Shown: positions 1 through 8,789 of the stretch, in pieces
How the letters are laid out: every line of letters starts with the position of its first letter
Numbering within the stretch: position 1 is the first letter of the stretch
Assembly (NCBI RefSeq): GCF_039521925.1
Contig: NZ_BAAACY010000053.1
Span: forward strand, 33,617 to 97,616
Direction: 5' to 3'
DNA: 64,000 nt
DNA from: Virgibacillus salarius
GTDB lineage: Bacteria > Bacillota > Bacilli > Bacillales > Amphibacillaceae
Notes under the pieces: generated by a model
What the model was told of the DNA's origin: nothing
The model's database searches: none
The model's input: only the letters and a program-made list of their open reading frames with translations
Translations under genes and position numbers: made by a program

Positions 1-813
1 ACAAAGGCGCTGATTGATAAAAAGGTAACTGGGATCGCCTATGAAACGGTGCAGTTACCAAATAATTCACTACCGCTTCTAACACCTATGAGTGAAGTAG
101 CAGGAAGGATGGCTTCGCAACTTGGTGCTCAGTTTCTAGAGAAGACAAAAGGTGGAAAGGGAATCCTTTTAAGTGGAATACCAGGAGTTAAACGTGGCAA
201 GGTTACGGTTATTGGCGGTGGTGTTGTTGGTACAAATGCAGCAAAAATTGCGGTTGGTTTAGGTGCAGACGTTACAATAATTGATTTAAATCCAGAGCGA
301 TTGCGTCAGTTGGATGATATTTTTGGATCATCTATTAATACAATGATGTCGAACCCGCTGAATATTAGTCTCGCTTTAGCAGAGTCGGATCTTGTTATTG
401 GTGCAGTGTTAATACCAGGTGCCAAAGCTCCGAAGTTGGTGACTGAAGAAATGGTTCAAGCTATGACAGCCGGTTCAGTGATTGTTGATGTAGCAATTGA
501 TCAAGGCGGAATATTTGAAACAAGTGACCATGTTACTACGCATGATAATCCAACATATACCAAACATGGTGTATTGCATTATTCCGTTGCAAATATGCCT
601 GGAGCAGTTCCAAGAACCTCGACAATTGGTTTAACCAATGTTACTGTTCCTTACGCATTACAATTAGCAAATAAAGGCTATGTAGGTGCATGCAAGGATA
701 ACGAGGCGTTATTAAAGGGAATTAATACACTCGATGGGTATGTAACATATCAAGCAGTAGCAACATCTCATAGCTTGGAATACGCGGATCCACATACGCT
801 ATTGGATAACTAA
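1..813 (+). CDS. ald: Alanine dehydrogenase, 5' end outside window
   Basis: The frame is open from base 1, so the gene starts upstream; about 270 of the usual 370-odd residues are present. The enzyme converts L-alanine to pyruvate and ammonia with NAD and supports growth on alanine and sporulation in Bacillus. The visible part has the Rossmann nucleotide-binding motif GGGVVGTNAAKIAVGLGAD and the family stretches LPLLTPMSEVAGRM, VIVDVAIDQGG and VANMPGAVPRTST. A GTG at 49 lies inside the conserved protein and is not the start. A strong hairpin terminator follows. Confidence 0.97.
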   Translation, partial: TKALIDKKVTGIAYETVQLPNNSLPLLTPMSEVAGRMASQLGAQFLEKTKGGKGILLSGIPGVKRGKVTVIGGGVVGTNAAKIAVGLGADVTIIDLNPERLRQLDDIFGSSINTMMSNPLNISLALAESDLVIGAVLIPGAKAPKLVTEEMVQAMTAGSVIVDVAIDQGGIFETSDHVTTHDNPTYTKHGVLHYSVANMPGAVPRTSTIGLTNVTVPYALQLANKGYVGACKDNEALLKGINTLDGYVTYQAVATSHSLEYADPHTLLDN

Positions 814-833
814 AGATAGTAATATAAGAAGAT

Positions 834-882
834 AAGGGCGGTCTCCAAAATCTAACGTAGAATTTGGAAGAAAGCCCTTTTT
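834..882 (+). terminator. Terminator of ald
   Basis: The outer stem AAGGGC/GCCCTT encloses an inner stem TCCAAA/TTTGGA and is followed by a short T run. Confidence 0.75.
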
Positions 883-949
883 CAATAAATATGAATATGG
901 AGCCGGTTTAGGTTAATCTAAAAATTACTAAACTTATACGCATGCTAAG

Positions 950-2047
950 TTATTCCAAAATCATTAATTCTTTTGGAGATGTAGTTAAAACTTCTGGCCC
1001 TTGTTCTGTCATATAAATCATGTCTTCGATCCGAACACCGGCAACCCCTGGTACATAAATACCTGGCTCAATGGTATAGCACATTCCTGCTTGTAACGGT
1101 AGATCATTGTTGCTATGCATAGAAGGATACTCATGTGTTTCAATTCCTAATCCATGTCCAATGCGATGTGTGAAGTATTCACCAAAGCCTGCATCTGCAA
1201 TATGATTTCTTGCTATTTGGTCTAATTTACCAGTTGCTACACCAATCTTAGATGCAGCTATCGCTTTTTGTTCCGCCTCTAAAACGGTATTGTATATCTT
1301 TTTTTGTTGCTCGGTTATTGATTTAAATGCTACTGTTCTGGATATATCTGAACAATAGCCCTCATACACTACACCAAGATCAAATAATACGATATCACCT
1401 GATTTTATCTTTTTCATGGAAGGTGTCCCATGCGGTGAAGCGGTCTTTGTACCAGAAAGTGTCATTGTAGAGAAGGACATTTCCTGAATTCCTTGTTTTT
1501 TAAGCTCATACTCAATTTTAGCAATTACTTCGAGTTCACCTACGCCTTCCTGAATTGCCGCTATCCCAGTCTTTATTCCAAAGTCAGCTAATTCAGCAGC
1601 ATGTTTTAATAAATTATATTCCTTCTCACTTTTAATGACACGTAGGTTTGCTAATAGTTCTTCACCATTTACAATACGTGTATTTGAAAAGAGTTGCTGC
1701 ATCAGTTGATATCGATCTAATGTTAGATTTGTATGCTCGACACCAATTGTATTTGGAATATGTTCATTCGTTTTTAATTTCTGGTAAAACATCTCCCAAG
1801 GATTTTCATGATCATGATAGGTGATTATTTGATAACGCCATCCAGCTGCTTTTGCATCCTCTTCTTCCATTGCCGGAATAATTAATAATGGATCAAAATG
1901 ATTACTAATGTAGACAGCCACTAGCCTTTCATGTGGTTCTGTATAGTAATTAGTAATATAGTATACATTCGCCTTAGATGTAATAAACATACTATCGATA
2001 TTCTGTTTTTTCATGCTTTTTAGTAATGCTTGAATTCTTTCTGCCAT
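950..2047 (-). CDS. M24 family Xaa-Pro peptidase (PepQ/YqhT-like)
   Basis: Cytoplasmic metallopeptidase of the creatinase/prolidase fold, expected to release an N-terminal residue preceding proline or split Xaa-Pro dipeptides. The five metal ligands of the family are in place: two Asp (FDLGVVYEGYCSDISRT), His (HRIGHGLGIETHE) and two Glu (TIEPGIY and VRIEDM). The frame extends upstream to 2131. The ATG at 2047 is chosen because AAAGAGGTG lies 9 nt before it and the protein then begins MAERIQALLK, normal for the family (365 aa). It is transcribed toward ald and away from ytkL. Exact substrate unknown. Confidence 0.9.
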   Translation of the reverse strand: MAERIQALLKSMKKQNIDSMFITSKANVYYITNYYTEPHERLVAVYISNHFDPLLIIPAMEEEDAKAAGWRYQIITYHDHENPWEMFYQKLKTNEHIPNTIGVEHTNLTLDRYQLMQQLFSNTRIVNGEELLANLRVIKSEKEYNLLKHAAELADFGIKTGIAAIQEGVGELEVIAKIEYELKKQGIQEMSFSTMTLSGTKTASPHGTPSMKKIKSGDIVLFDLGVVYEGYCSDISRTVAFKSITEQQKKIYNTVLEAEQKAIAASKIGVATGKLDQIARNHIADAGFGEYFTHRIGHGLGIETHEYPSMHSNNDLPLQAGMCYTIEPGIYVPGVAGVRIEDMIYMTEQGPEVLTTSPKELMILE

Positions 2048-2081
2048 TTCTTTGTACACCTCTTTAATATGTAATATTTTT

Positions 2082-2090
2082 ATTATAGCA
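2082..2090 (-). promoter_or_regulatory. Extended -10 promoter of the M24 peptidase gene
   Basis: Reading the minus strand, TGCTATAAT is an extended -10 about 35 nt before the chosen start. No convincing -35 was seen. Confidence 0.45.
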
Positions 2091-2224
2091 AAAATAGTGT
2101 ATGGAATTAAAATGGATGGCATTAACGACAAGTTGATGGCAACGTATTTTTAATATTTGTTTCCAAAACTATTACTGTGATAAGAAAGCTGATAATATAT
2201 ACATAGATTGAACAGACAATATAA

Positions 2225-2358
2225 AGTGAAACTTCAATCCGTGGGGGGTGTTTATCCCTGCGGATTGTTAGCACCACAAGGGTATGCCCCGCTTATCCAT
2301 ATTGGTTTTACTTTAATGATTGAAGCGGGGATATTATTGCCAGTTATAGGTGGGATAA
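2225..2358 (-). repeat. rptA copy 1 (inverted)
   Basis: On the minus strand it reads TTTTATCCCACCTATAACTGGCAATAA near its start and ends near GGATTGAAGTTTCACTTTA. It matches the copies at 21451, 33551 and 52126. It fills most of the intergenic region between the divergent M24 peptidase and ytkL genes; the rest of this gap shows nothing recognisable. Confidence 0.7.
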
Positions 2359-2462
2359 AAAAATACGAATAACTAGCATGAAAATAACTAATTTCGGGTA
2401 GAAAAAATAAGAATGCTTGTTTAAGATAGATAGTATAATGTTTTATCAGAGGAGTGGTAATC

Positions 2463-3143
2463 GTGCAAATTTCTTATCATGGACATTCAGTAGTAATGAT
2501 TAAAACGGATACACATCAGATTTTAATTGATCCCTTTATTACTGGAAATGAAAAATGTGATTTGGATGCAAACTCAGTAAATCCAGATGTTATCCTGTTG
2601 ACACATGGTCATAATGACCATGTTGGTAATACGATAGATATTGCAAAGCGGACAAACGCTTTAATCGTTGCTCCTAATGAATTAGCAGACTATATGGGTT
2701 CAAAAGGATTACGTGTACATCCGATGCATATAGGTGGGAAGCATGAATTTGATTTTGGTACAGTCAAGCTCACCCAGGCCTTTCATGGCTCGGCGTTTAC
2801 AGAGGATGATGGTTCAATTGTATACACTGGTATGCCGGCAGGAATCCTTCTAACGGTGAATGAGAAAACGATCTACCATGTTGGAGATACTGGTTTATTT
2901 TCAGATTTAAAATTAATAGGTGATATGAATAATATTGATATTGCGTTTGTTCCAATCGGGGATAATTTTACAATGGGGCCCGAAGATGCGCTAATTGCCT
3001 CGGAATGGATTCATGCAGATGTAACGGTTCCTATACATTATAATACCTTTCCTGTCATTGAACAGGACCCGCACAAGTTCATCAGTCAAATTAAATCGGG
3101 AGAAGGAAAAGTAATGGAGATTGGCGATGCGTTGCAATTATAA
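2463..3143 (+). CDS. ytkL: YtkL, UPF0173 metallo-beta-lactamase-fold hydrolase
   Basis: Predicted soluble metal-dependent hydrolase of 226 aa with unknown substrate. The metallo-beta-lactamase metal site is visible: HGHS near the N-terminus, DPFITGN, the signature THGHNDHVG, HGS, VGDTGLFSD and a C-terminal PIHY. A GTG at 2454 overlaps the ribosome-binding site AGAGGAG (2448-2454). The GTG at 2463 has an 8-nt spacer and gives MQISYHGHS, like B. subtilis YtkL, so it is taken as the start. It is followed by a strong terminator, so it is probably monocistronic. Confidence 0.92.
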   Translation: MQISYHGHSVVMIKTDTHQILIDPFITGNEKCDLDANSVNPDVILLTHGHNDHVGNTIDIAKRTNALIVAPNELADYMGSKGLRVHPMHIGGKHEFDFGTVKLTQAFHGSAFTEDDGSIVYTGMPAGILLTVNEKTIYHVGDTGLFSDLKLIGDMNNIDIAFVPIGDNFTMGPEDALIASEWIHADVTVPIHYNTFPVIEQDPHKFISQIKSGEGKVMEIGDALQL

Positions 3144-3179
3144 TCGTTTAGACTGAGAAAAAAGTATCTTATTCACATC

Positions 3180-3213
3180 ATCATCCGAACGGATTCAGTT
3201 CGGATGATTTGTT
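3180..3213 (+). terminator. Terminator of ytkL
   Basis: Perfect 11-bp stem ATCATCCGAAC/GTTCGGATGAT with a 7-nt loop, followed by TTGTTT. Confidence 0.85.
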
Positions 3214-3224
3214 TACGTCAAACA

Positions 3225-3662
3225 GGTTCTATCACCCTCTATAAAATACTTCGCCTTCCGTGACACGGCTCCTAAGGACCACTTTCTTGCACGATCTTCA
3301 GCTCGCGCTTTTTTCCCGATAGGATAAGGGAATCGGCAGCGTTACATCGCACGCTGATTGAAGTTTCATTTTATTTTATCGTTTTATCGTTCGGCTTTTG
3401 GGTTAACTTTTTTCTTGCCAGCCCCTTGCTGTAGAAGCATGCAAATATTCCCTTTTTGCTACTAGTTATTTCCATCTTTTTATACTATAATTTAGGCATA
3501 AAGTAGCATATGTCGTAGCAGAAATAGATAAAGTGGCAAACGTATATTGGGGTTGGGACACTATTAAAAACGATCCATTCAAAACACTTTATCCCGTCTC
3601 TCTGAAAAAGCTATATTTTATTTTATTAAAAGATATTCAAGTAGAAATAAGGTGAAATCCGA
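3225..3662. other. Intergenic region between ytkL and the prepilin peptidase gene
   Basis: About 3238-3352 is a degenerate rptC-type repeat (CTTCGCCTTCCGTGACACGGCT, later AGCTCGCGC). The rest is AT-rich and holds no convincing gene. No good ComK box (paired AAAA-N5-TTTT) was identified before the prepilin peptidase gene. Confidence 0.45.
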
Positions 3663-4415
3663 TTGAACACTTTTACGCTCTCGTTATTTTTTCTAGTTGG
3701 TTTACTGTTTGGATCTTTTTATAATGTAGTAGGATTGCGATTACCTAAACAATTATCGTTTATCATGAACCGTTCTAATTGTATACATTGTAGTCATCAG
3801 CTTCACTGGTATGAGCTAATACCCATTTTATCCTTCTTATGTTTAAAAGGTAGATGTAGTAAATGTAGTAACCGTATATCCTATCTCTATCCATTGATTG
3901 AAATCTCTACTGGATTATTATTTGTATATAGTTATTTGATGTTAGGTTGGAATAGCGAGCTAATTATAGCATTGCAATTAGTTTCCATGCTGATGATCAT
4001 TACAGTTTCCGACTTAACATATATGGTCATACCTAATAAGTTATTGCTATTCTTTCTTCCGCTATTTTTTATACTGCGAATTATCTCTCCATTAACGCCA
4101 TGGTGGTCGCCATTACTTGGAGGACTATTAGGTGTATGTATCACGATGTTCATCATTTTAATTAGTCGTGGTGGTATGGGAGCAGGGGATATGAAACTTT
4201 TCGGTGTACTAGGTATTGTATTGGGGTATGAGAAACTATTGCTTTGCTTTTTTCTATCTTGTGTAGTTGGGGCTGTCTTTGGAATGTTGTTACTAGTAAT
4301 CAAAAAAATTCAACGTAAGCAGCCTGTAGCATTTGGACCATATATAGTAATTGCGACTTTAATTACCTATTTTTATGGAGATGCTATTATCGATTGGTAT
4401 TTTAGATACCTTTAG
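3663..4415 (+). CDS. comC: Type 4 prepilin peptidase (ComC/PilD family)
   Basis: Polytopic membrane aspartic peptidase (A24 family, 250 aa) that cleaves and usually N-methylates type 4 prepilins or competence pseudopilins. The N-terminal motif GSFYNVVGLRLP, the two zinc-binding CxxC pairs (CIHC and CSKC) and both catalytic aspartates (DLTYMVIPN and GAGDMKLF) are present with several hydrophobic helices. The start is TTG at 3663, with AAGGTGA 7 nt upstream. In B. subtilis comC lies elsewhere (near folC, from memory), so the position beside ytkL and ytoI is not the B. subtilis one. The com gene name rests on family membership only. Confidence 0.9.
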   Translation: MNTFTLSLFFLVGLLFGSFYNVVGLRLPKQLSFIMNRSNCIHCSHQLHWYELIPILSFLCLKGRCSKCSNRISYLYPLIEISTGLLFVYSYLMLGWNSELIIALQLVSMLMIITVSDLTYMVIPNKLLLFFLPLFFILRIISPLTPWWSPLLGGLLGVCITMFIILISRGGMGAGDMKLFGVLGIVLGYEKLLLCFFLSCVVGAVFGMLLLVIKKIQRKQPVAFGPYIVIATLITYFYGDAIIDWYFRYL

Positions 4416-4450
4416 ATACTGGTAGTTATGAATATTGCTATTTAGATCTG

Positions 4451-4530
4451 TTTTATCCCATATATAATTGGCAGTAAAACCCCCACTTCAAGTAATAAGG
4501 TGAAACCACTTTTGGTGGTATAACCCCCCT
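4451..4530 (+). repeat. rptA copy 2 (short)
   Basis: Begins TTTTATCCCATATATAATTG then GCAGTAAAACCCCCACTTCA and stops after about 80 bp, so it is a shortened member of the family. Confidence 0.55.
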
Positions 4531-4638
4531 ACTAAATGAACGCTCACTTTATTATGGACAATATGATGAATAGAAGAACCGTGTAAGTTCTTAATGCATG
4601 GATTCTTTCATACATTGTTACCAAGGAGGTAGACAATA

Positions 4639-4869
4639 ATGGTGAGACATTATGCAGTACTACGATTATTGCTTGCAGGTTTCTTCTTATACATGGCGTG
4701 GCCCTCTATCCCATATGCTGTTACGCCGATTGAACTTGCTTTTTGGGGTGGATGGTTAATTTTTTTCTTATTAATTGTTGGAGCAAATATTGCTTCACTT
4801 TTACAAATGATTCAACCACCAATTATGGAACAGCAAAAGGAAAGACAGCGTCAAACCTATAATTATTGA
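4639..4869 (+). CDS. Small two-helix membrane protein, unknown function
   Basis: 76 aa with two hydrophobic segments (about residues 6-25 and 31-56) and a polar C-terminal tail rich in Gln, Glu and Arg (QQKERQRQTYNY). Start supported by AAGGAGGT 10 nt upstream of the ATG. It lies 73 bp before ytoI on the same strand and may be cotranscribed with it. I do not recognise the family. Confidence 0.75.
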   Translation: MVRHYAVLRLLLAGFFLYMAWPSIPYAVTPIELAFWGGWLIFFLLIVGANIASLLQMIQPPIMEQQKERQRQTYNY

Positions 4870-4942
4870 GTTTCAGCTTTTTCAACTGTATAATAAATGG
4901 TAAATAATTCATTAGTACAGTTGAAAGATGGTGTATGTACCA

Positions 4943-6250
4943 ATGGCGAGTAAACATGAGCAAATAATTCAGCATATTATATCATTGGAAATTGGTCATA
5001 AGATATCTGTAAGACAAATCGCTAAGGATTTAAATGTAAGTGATGGCACAGCATATCGAGCGATTAAAGAAGCTGAAAATCAAGGACTTGTAAGCACAAT
5101 CGAACGTGTAGGTACAATTCGTATTGAACGGAAGAAAAAAGAAAACTTCGAGCGCCTTACGTTTGCAGAGGTAATCAATATTGTAGATGGACAGGTTCTA
5201 GGTGGTAGAGAAGGGCTTCATAAGACATTATCGAAATTTGTAATTGGAGCTATGCAACTTGATGCGATGATGCGTTATACTGAGGCAGGATCTTTACTGA
5301 TCGTAGGAAATCGTATTAAAGCGCATGAATTAGCTTTGAAAGAGGGTGCGGCAGTACTTATAACTGGTGGGTTTGATACGGAGGACTATATTAAGCGGTT
5401 AGCTGATGAAAGACAGCTTCCAATTATTTCTACTAGTTATGATACGTTTACAGTGGCTGCGATGATAAATAGAGCGATTTATGATCAATTAATAAAAAAA
5501 GAAATCGTATTAGTGGGCGATATTTTTACTCCATTTGAACGATCGTTTTATTTACGTGCAAAGGACACCATACATGATTGGTATGAACTTAATCATAGAT
5601 CGACACATACTCGTTTTCCGGTAGTTGATGAAAAAAAACGTGTTATTGGTATGGCTACTTCAAAAGATATCATTGGGAAAGAGAATCAGACAACTATCGA
5701 AAAAGTAATGAGTAGGCATCCGAAGATTGTTCAGACAAAGACTTCTTTAGCTTCTGTGGCCCACATGATGGTTTGGGAAGGTATAGAAGTAATGCCAGTA
5801 GCAGATGAATCCAATCATTTACAAGGAGTCATTTCTCGACAGGATGTATTAAAAGCATTACAACAAATACAAAGGCAGCCTCAGGTTGGTGAGACAATAG
5901 ATGATATTGTTTCTCGTAATTTGCGAGAAGCGGACAATCAGAAGGATACCTATTTAACAACCGTTGCACCACAGATGACGAATCAACTTGGAACATTATC
6001 TAATGGAGTATTTACATCATTAATAACAGAAGCGAGTAGGAGAATGCTTCTTCAGTATAAAAAAGGTGATCTTGTAGCGGAAAATCTGTCCGTGTATTTT
6101 ATTAAGCCAGTACAAATTGACAGCACATTGAAAATAAAACCGAAGCTGCTTGAAATCGGTAGGATGTATGCAAAAATTGATGTGGAAGTATTTGATGAGA
6201 GAAAACTAGTTGGTAAAGGATTGCTGATGGCTCAGCTCATTAACCGTTAA
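4943..6250 (+). CDS. ytoI: YtoI-like protein: HTH, DRTGG, CBS pair and hotdog domain
   Basis: Multi-domain cytoplasmic protein (435 aa), likely a ligand-sensing regulator. An N-terminal winged helix (about 1-65, ISVRQIAKDLNVSDGTAYRAI) is followed by a DRTGG domain (about 90-190), a pair of CBS domains (about 195-310; VVDEKKRVIGMATSKDI, then MPVADESNHLQGVISRQD) and a thioesterase-like hotdog domain at the C-terminus. CBS domains usually bind adenine nucleotides, but the ligand here is unknown. The frame begins at 4928. The ATG at 4943 gives MASKHEQI, matching B. subtilis YtoI, with GAAAGATGGTG upstream. Confidence 0.9.
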   Translation: MASKHEQIIQHIISLEIGHKISVRQIAKDLNVSDGTAYRAIKEAENQGLVSTIERVGTIRIERKKKENFERLTFAEVINIVDGQVLGGREGLHKTLSKFVIGAMQLDAMMRYTEAGSLLIVGNRIKAHELALKEGAAVLITGGFDTEDYIKRLADERQLPIISTSYDTFTVAAMINRAIYDQLIKKEIVLVGDIFTPFERSFYLRAKDTIHDWYELNHRSTHTRFPVVDEKKRVIGMATSKDIIGKENQTTIEKVMSRHPKIVQTKTSLASVAHMMVWEGIEVMPVADESNHLQGVISRQDVLKALQQIQRQPQVGETIDDIVSRNLREADNQKDTYLTTVAPQMTNQLGTLSNGVFTSLITEASRRMLLQYKKGDLVAENLSVYFIKPVQIDSTLKIKPKLLEIGRMYAKIDVEVFDERKLVGKGLLMAQLINR

Positions 6251-6310
6251 TTAATCTATCAGTAATAAACGGTTAATGAGGTTTGTGTTGATCAGTAGGG
6301 ACTGAAGGAA

Positions 6311-6370
6311 TAAAGCTACTGGGGGAGGGAGTGCTTAATGGATAAGAAGCACTCACTCCGGTAGCTTTAT
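6311..6370 (+). terminator. Long hairpin downstream of ytoI
   Basis: TAAAGCTAC/GTAGCTTTA closes a long imperfect stem that continues with GAGTGCTT/AAGCACTC. There is no strong T run, so it may be an attenuating or bidirectional structure. A second inverted repeat (CATTAACCGTT/AACGGTTAATG) overlaps the ytoI stop codon. Confidence 0.5.
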
Positions 6371-6376
6371 AAGTCA

Positions 6377-6569
6377 ATTATAAAATTTGAGCCTATGGGT
6401 AAATACGGGTGTGTTGAGCCACGTCCAGCTCCAGTGCCCAGAAACGAGGCGACTTCATGAATCGCCCTAATCTAAGTTATCATTGGCTCGAAAGCTAATC
6501 GTGATTCCTTTATCTCCGTTGACTCTCTCCAGTCGCTACGTTTCTATTCGCGCTTGCGCTTTTATTTGT
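6377..6569 (+). repeat. rptB copy 1
   Basis: About 190 bp starting near TATAAAATTTGAGCC, then GTGTTGAGCCACGTCCAGCT, and ending CGCTTGCGCTTTTATTTGTT. It ends exactly at the stop codon of the convergent ytpI gene (stop at 6570-6572 on the minus strand). Confidence 0.8.
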
Positions 6570-6863
6570 TTAGGATGGATTTAATCTTTTCCATTCATTT
6601 CGATAGTGTTTTACTTCTTTTATACCTCGATAAATCTGTGGAACTCCGACGATGAGGAGAACTATACCAATAAATAATGATAGCTTTGTTTGGTAAAGAA
6701 TATATTGATTAGCCGTGAAGAAAAGCACAAAACTACCAAGACATATTCTGGATTTAGCATTGAAGTATGCCTGTGTTAGACCATCCTTGCTTTTTACAAT
6801 AGCAACTTTATAATATACATAAAGTACAATAGATATTACAATAAATATAGAAAATATAAACAT
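6570..6863 (-). CDS. ytpI: YtpI family membrane protein
   Basis: 97 aa with three predicted membrane helices (about residues 1-17, 39-56 and 61-77) and a basic C-terminus (EVKHYRNEWKRLNPS). The ATG at 6863 has AGGGGCG about 8 nt upstream. It lies between ytoI and nrnA as in B. subtilis, which with the sequence style supports the YtpI call. Function unknown. Its stop codon abuts an rptB repeat. Confidence 0.85.
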   Translation of the reverse strand: MFIFSIFIVISIVLYVYYKVAIVKSKDGLTQAYFNAKSRICLGSFVLFFTANQYILYQTKLSLFIGIVLLIVGVPQIYRGIKEVKHYRNEWKRLNPS

Positions 6864-6971
6864 ATGTAATCGCCCCTAATCTAAATTACCATTATCCACA
6901 AAATTAATTGTAACGTTTTTCTTAAATTTTAGCTACAATGAGAGAATAAAAGCTACGAAAAAGGTGATATT

Positions 6972-7916
6972 TTGCAGGAAATAATTGAAGCAATAAAACA
7001 GTATAATACAATCATTATTCATCGACACGTTCGCCCAGATCCAGACGCCATTGGATCACAAGTAGGATTAAAAGCACTTATTAAGCATTCATTTCCAGAA
7101 AAAAATGTCTATGCTGTTGGTGAAGAAGAGGATACATTAACTTTTTTAGCAAGAATGGATACTATTTCTGATGAGCAATATCGAGGCGCACTTGTTATTG
7201 TATGTGACACAGCAAATACGGAGAGAATATCTGATGAACGTTATCAATTAGGTAGTAAATGGATTAAAATTGATCATCACCCAAATACGGATGAATACGG
7301 TGATATACAGTGGGTAAATATTGGGGCTAGCTCTACAAGTGAAATGATCTATGAATTTTTTATACAAGCAAAGAATCATGGCTTTTCATGTAATCATGAA
7401 GTAGCACGTCTTCTTTATGCAGGCATAGTAGGAGACACGGGTAGATTTTTATATCCGAGCACATCGAAAAAAACGTTCCAATATGCTGCAGAACTAGTAA
7501 CCTATTCATTTGATCGCACAGCATTATATGATGGAATATATAATGTGAAAGCGAATATAGCGAAGTTACGTGGCTATATTTTGCAAAACTTTACATTATC
7601 TCCATCAGGTATGTCTTCTGTTAAGCTAACAAAACAAATTTTAGAAGAATTTCAAGTACAACCAACCGATACAGGTCAATTGGTAACAGCTTTAGGAGAT
7701 GTTGAAGGAATTTGTGCATGGGTAATATTTATTGAAGAGGATGAGATTATCCGAGTTCGCTTGCGGTCGAAGGGACCTGTTATTAATGAGTTAGCCGCTA
7801 AATTTAATGGTGGAGGTCATCCCATGGCATCGGGCGCTTCTGTAAGTACGTGGGAGGAAGCGGATAGACTAGTACGTGAATTAGATGAAATATGTGTAAC
7901 ATATAATAACGCATAA
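6972..7916 (+). CDS. nrnA: NrnA, DHH/DHHA1 nanoRNase and pAp phosphatase
   Basis: Cytoplasmic bifunctional phosphoesterase (314 aa). In B. subtilis NrnA (YtqI) degrades 2-5 nt RNAs and dephosphorylates 3'-phosphoadenosine 5'-phosphate. The DHH domain shows HRHVRPDPDAIGSQ, VVCDTANTERI-like residues and the namesake DHHPNTD; the DHHA1 domain shows the substrate-binding FNGGGHPMASGAS. The start is TTG at 6972, with AAAAAGGTGAT just upstream. It faces a compact terminator. Confidence 0.95.
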   Translation: MQEIIEAIKQYNTIIIHRHVRPDPDAIGSQVGLKALIKHSFPEKNVYAVGEEEDTLTFLARMDTISDEQYRGALVIVCDTANTERISDERYQLGSKWIKIDHHPNTDEYGDIQWVNIGASSTSEMIYEFFIQAKNHGFSCNHEVARLLYAGIVGDTGRFLYPSTSKKTFQYAAELVTYSFDRTALYDGIYNVKANIAKLRGYILQNFTLSPSGMSSVKLTKQILEEFQVQPTDTGQLVTALGDVEGICAWVIFIEEDEIIRVRLRSKGPVINELAAKFNGGGHPMASGASVSTWEEADRLVRELDEICVTYNNA

Positions 7917-7919
7917 AAA

Positions 7920-7946
7920 ACGAGCCGAAAGTAGCGGCTCGTTTAT
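7920..7946. terminator. Terminator between nrnA and the convergent small gene
   Basis: ACGAGCCG/CGGCTCGT with a 7-nt loop, A-rich on the left and TTTAT on the right, so it can serve both strands. Confidence 0.8.
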
Positions 7947-7959
7947 TCATCGTAAGTAA

Positions 7960-8157
7960 CTAACTACTTTTTCTATTGGAGTTCGGGATAAACCAGCAAC
8001 CTGAATTTGTGTTGTCATAAATGACGTCCAAGTGTTCCTTCTCAATATCACGTTTTATTAAGCGAATGAGCTCATGTGATTCAGCATAAGCGGAATGGCC
8101 CTCTTTTAGTCGAGCTATTTTTTCATCGCGCATCCGTCTATGATTCATTACCAACAT
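7960..8157 (-). CDS. Small charged protein of unknown function
   Basis: 65 aa, basic and charged in its first half (NHRRMRDEKIARLKEGHSAYAES), ending NSGCWFIPNSNRKSS. An AAAGGAGTGG ribosome-binding site sits upstream of the ATG at 8157, which argues for a real gene. It lies between nrnA and ytrI on the ytrI strand. I do not recognise a family, and no membrane segment or metal motif is visible. Confidence 0.65.
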   Translation of the reverse strand: MLVMNHRRMRDEKIARLKEGHSAYAESHELIRLIKRDIEKEHLDVIYDNTNSGCWFIPNSNRKSS

Positions 8158-8285
8158 GAAAATCCACTCCTTTCATCTTAAGCAGTATATGAAAGTTAAT
8201 CGCAAATGTTCTTTTCTTATTTTTATTTTAAACAAAAAATAACGATATTACCATAAATTTTCAAATATTTCATAAAACGTTCACA

Positions 8286-8789
8286 TTAGTTAGCAAGATC
8301 TGCTTTAACGGTTATTTTAATATGTTTGGATATAACTAGCTTTGTTATTGTAAAGTTGTAGGTAAACTCGTCTACAGTATAGGCTTTGTTTTCAATGGTG
8401 GATACAAGTAATTTTTCACTTTCTGCGATAAGAGAAAGATCCTTTCCGTAAATATGTTTTAACTCGGTTTTTACCATCTCTTCTAAATTATCAATAATAA
8501 GTCGATCCAAAGGCAACTCATCTGTATTTTCAATGGTTAACGATACGGACTCAATAGTTACCGCCTTCTGCGATTTTTCGCTTAACTCATCGTTATCTTC
8601 TAATAAGGATTCGTTTTGATTTTGTAAATCATTTATTTTACTGCGAAATTGATTGTTTTCCTCAAGTAATGATTCATACATCGATCCATACATATAAAGA
8701 AGGGTACAGTAGGCAATTACACCACCGATCATTACACCAACAAAAAAACGCTGCCAAGTTACTTTTTTATGATAAGGAGGGATATGCAT
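8286..8789 (-). CDS. ytrI: YtrI, sporulation membrane protein
   Basis: 167 aa with one membrane helix near the N-terminus (about residues 14-33), then a coiled coil (ESLLEENNQFRSKINDLQNQ and onward) and a C-terminal domain of mixed structure. In B. subtilis YtrI is made with YtrH under sigma-E control and is needed for efficient sporulation. The ATG at 8789 overlaps the ytrH stop as TGATG, typical translational coupling; a TTG at 8792 is also possible. AGGAGG lies 10 nt before the ATG. Confidence 0.88.
   Translation of the reverse strand: MHIPPYHKKVTWQRFFVGVMIGGVIAYCTLLYMYGSMYESLLEENNQFRSKINDLQNQNESLLEDNDELSEKSQKAVTIESVSLTIENTDELPLDRLIIDNLEEMVKTELKHIYGKDLSLIAESEKLLVSTIENKAYTVDEFTYNFTITKLVISKHIKITVKADLAN

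Noticed and set aside
6908..6939. Promoter TTGTAA/TACAAT before nrnA
   Set aside because: The spacing is 20 nt, too long for confidence.
8158..8285. Sporulation promoter for the 65-aa small gene
   Set aside because: CATATACT on the minus strand loosely resembles a -10, but no matching -35 at the right distance was found.
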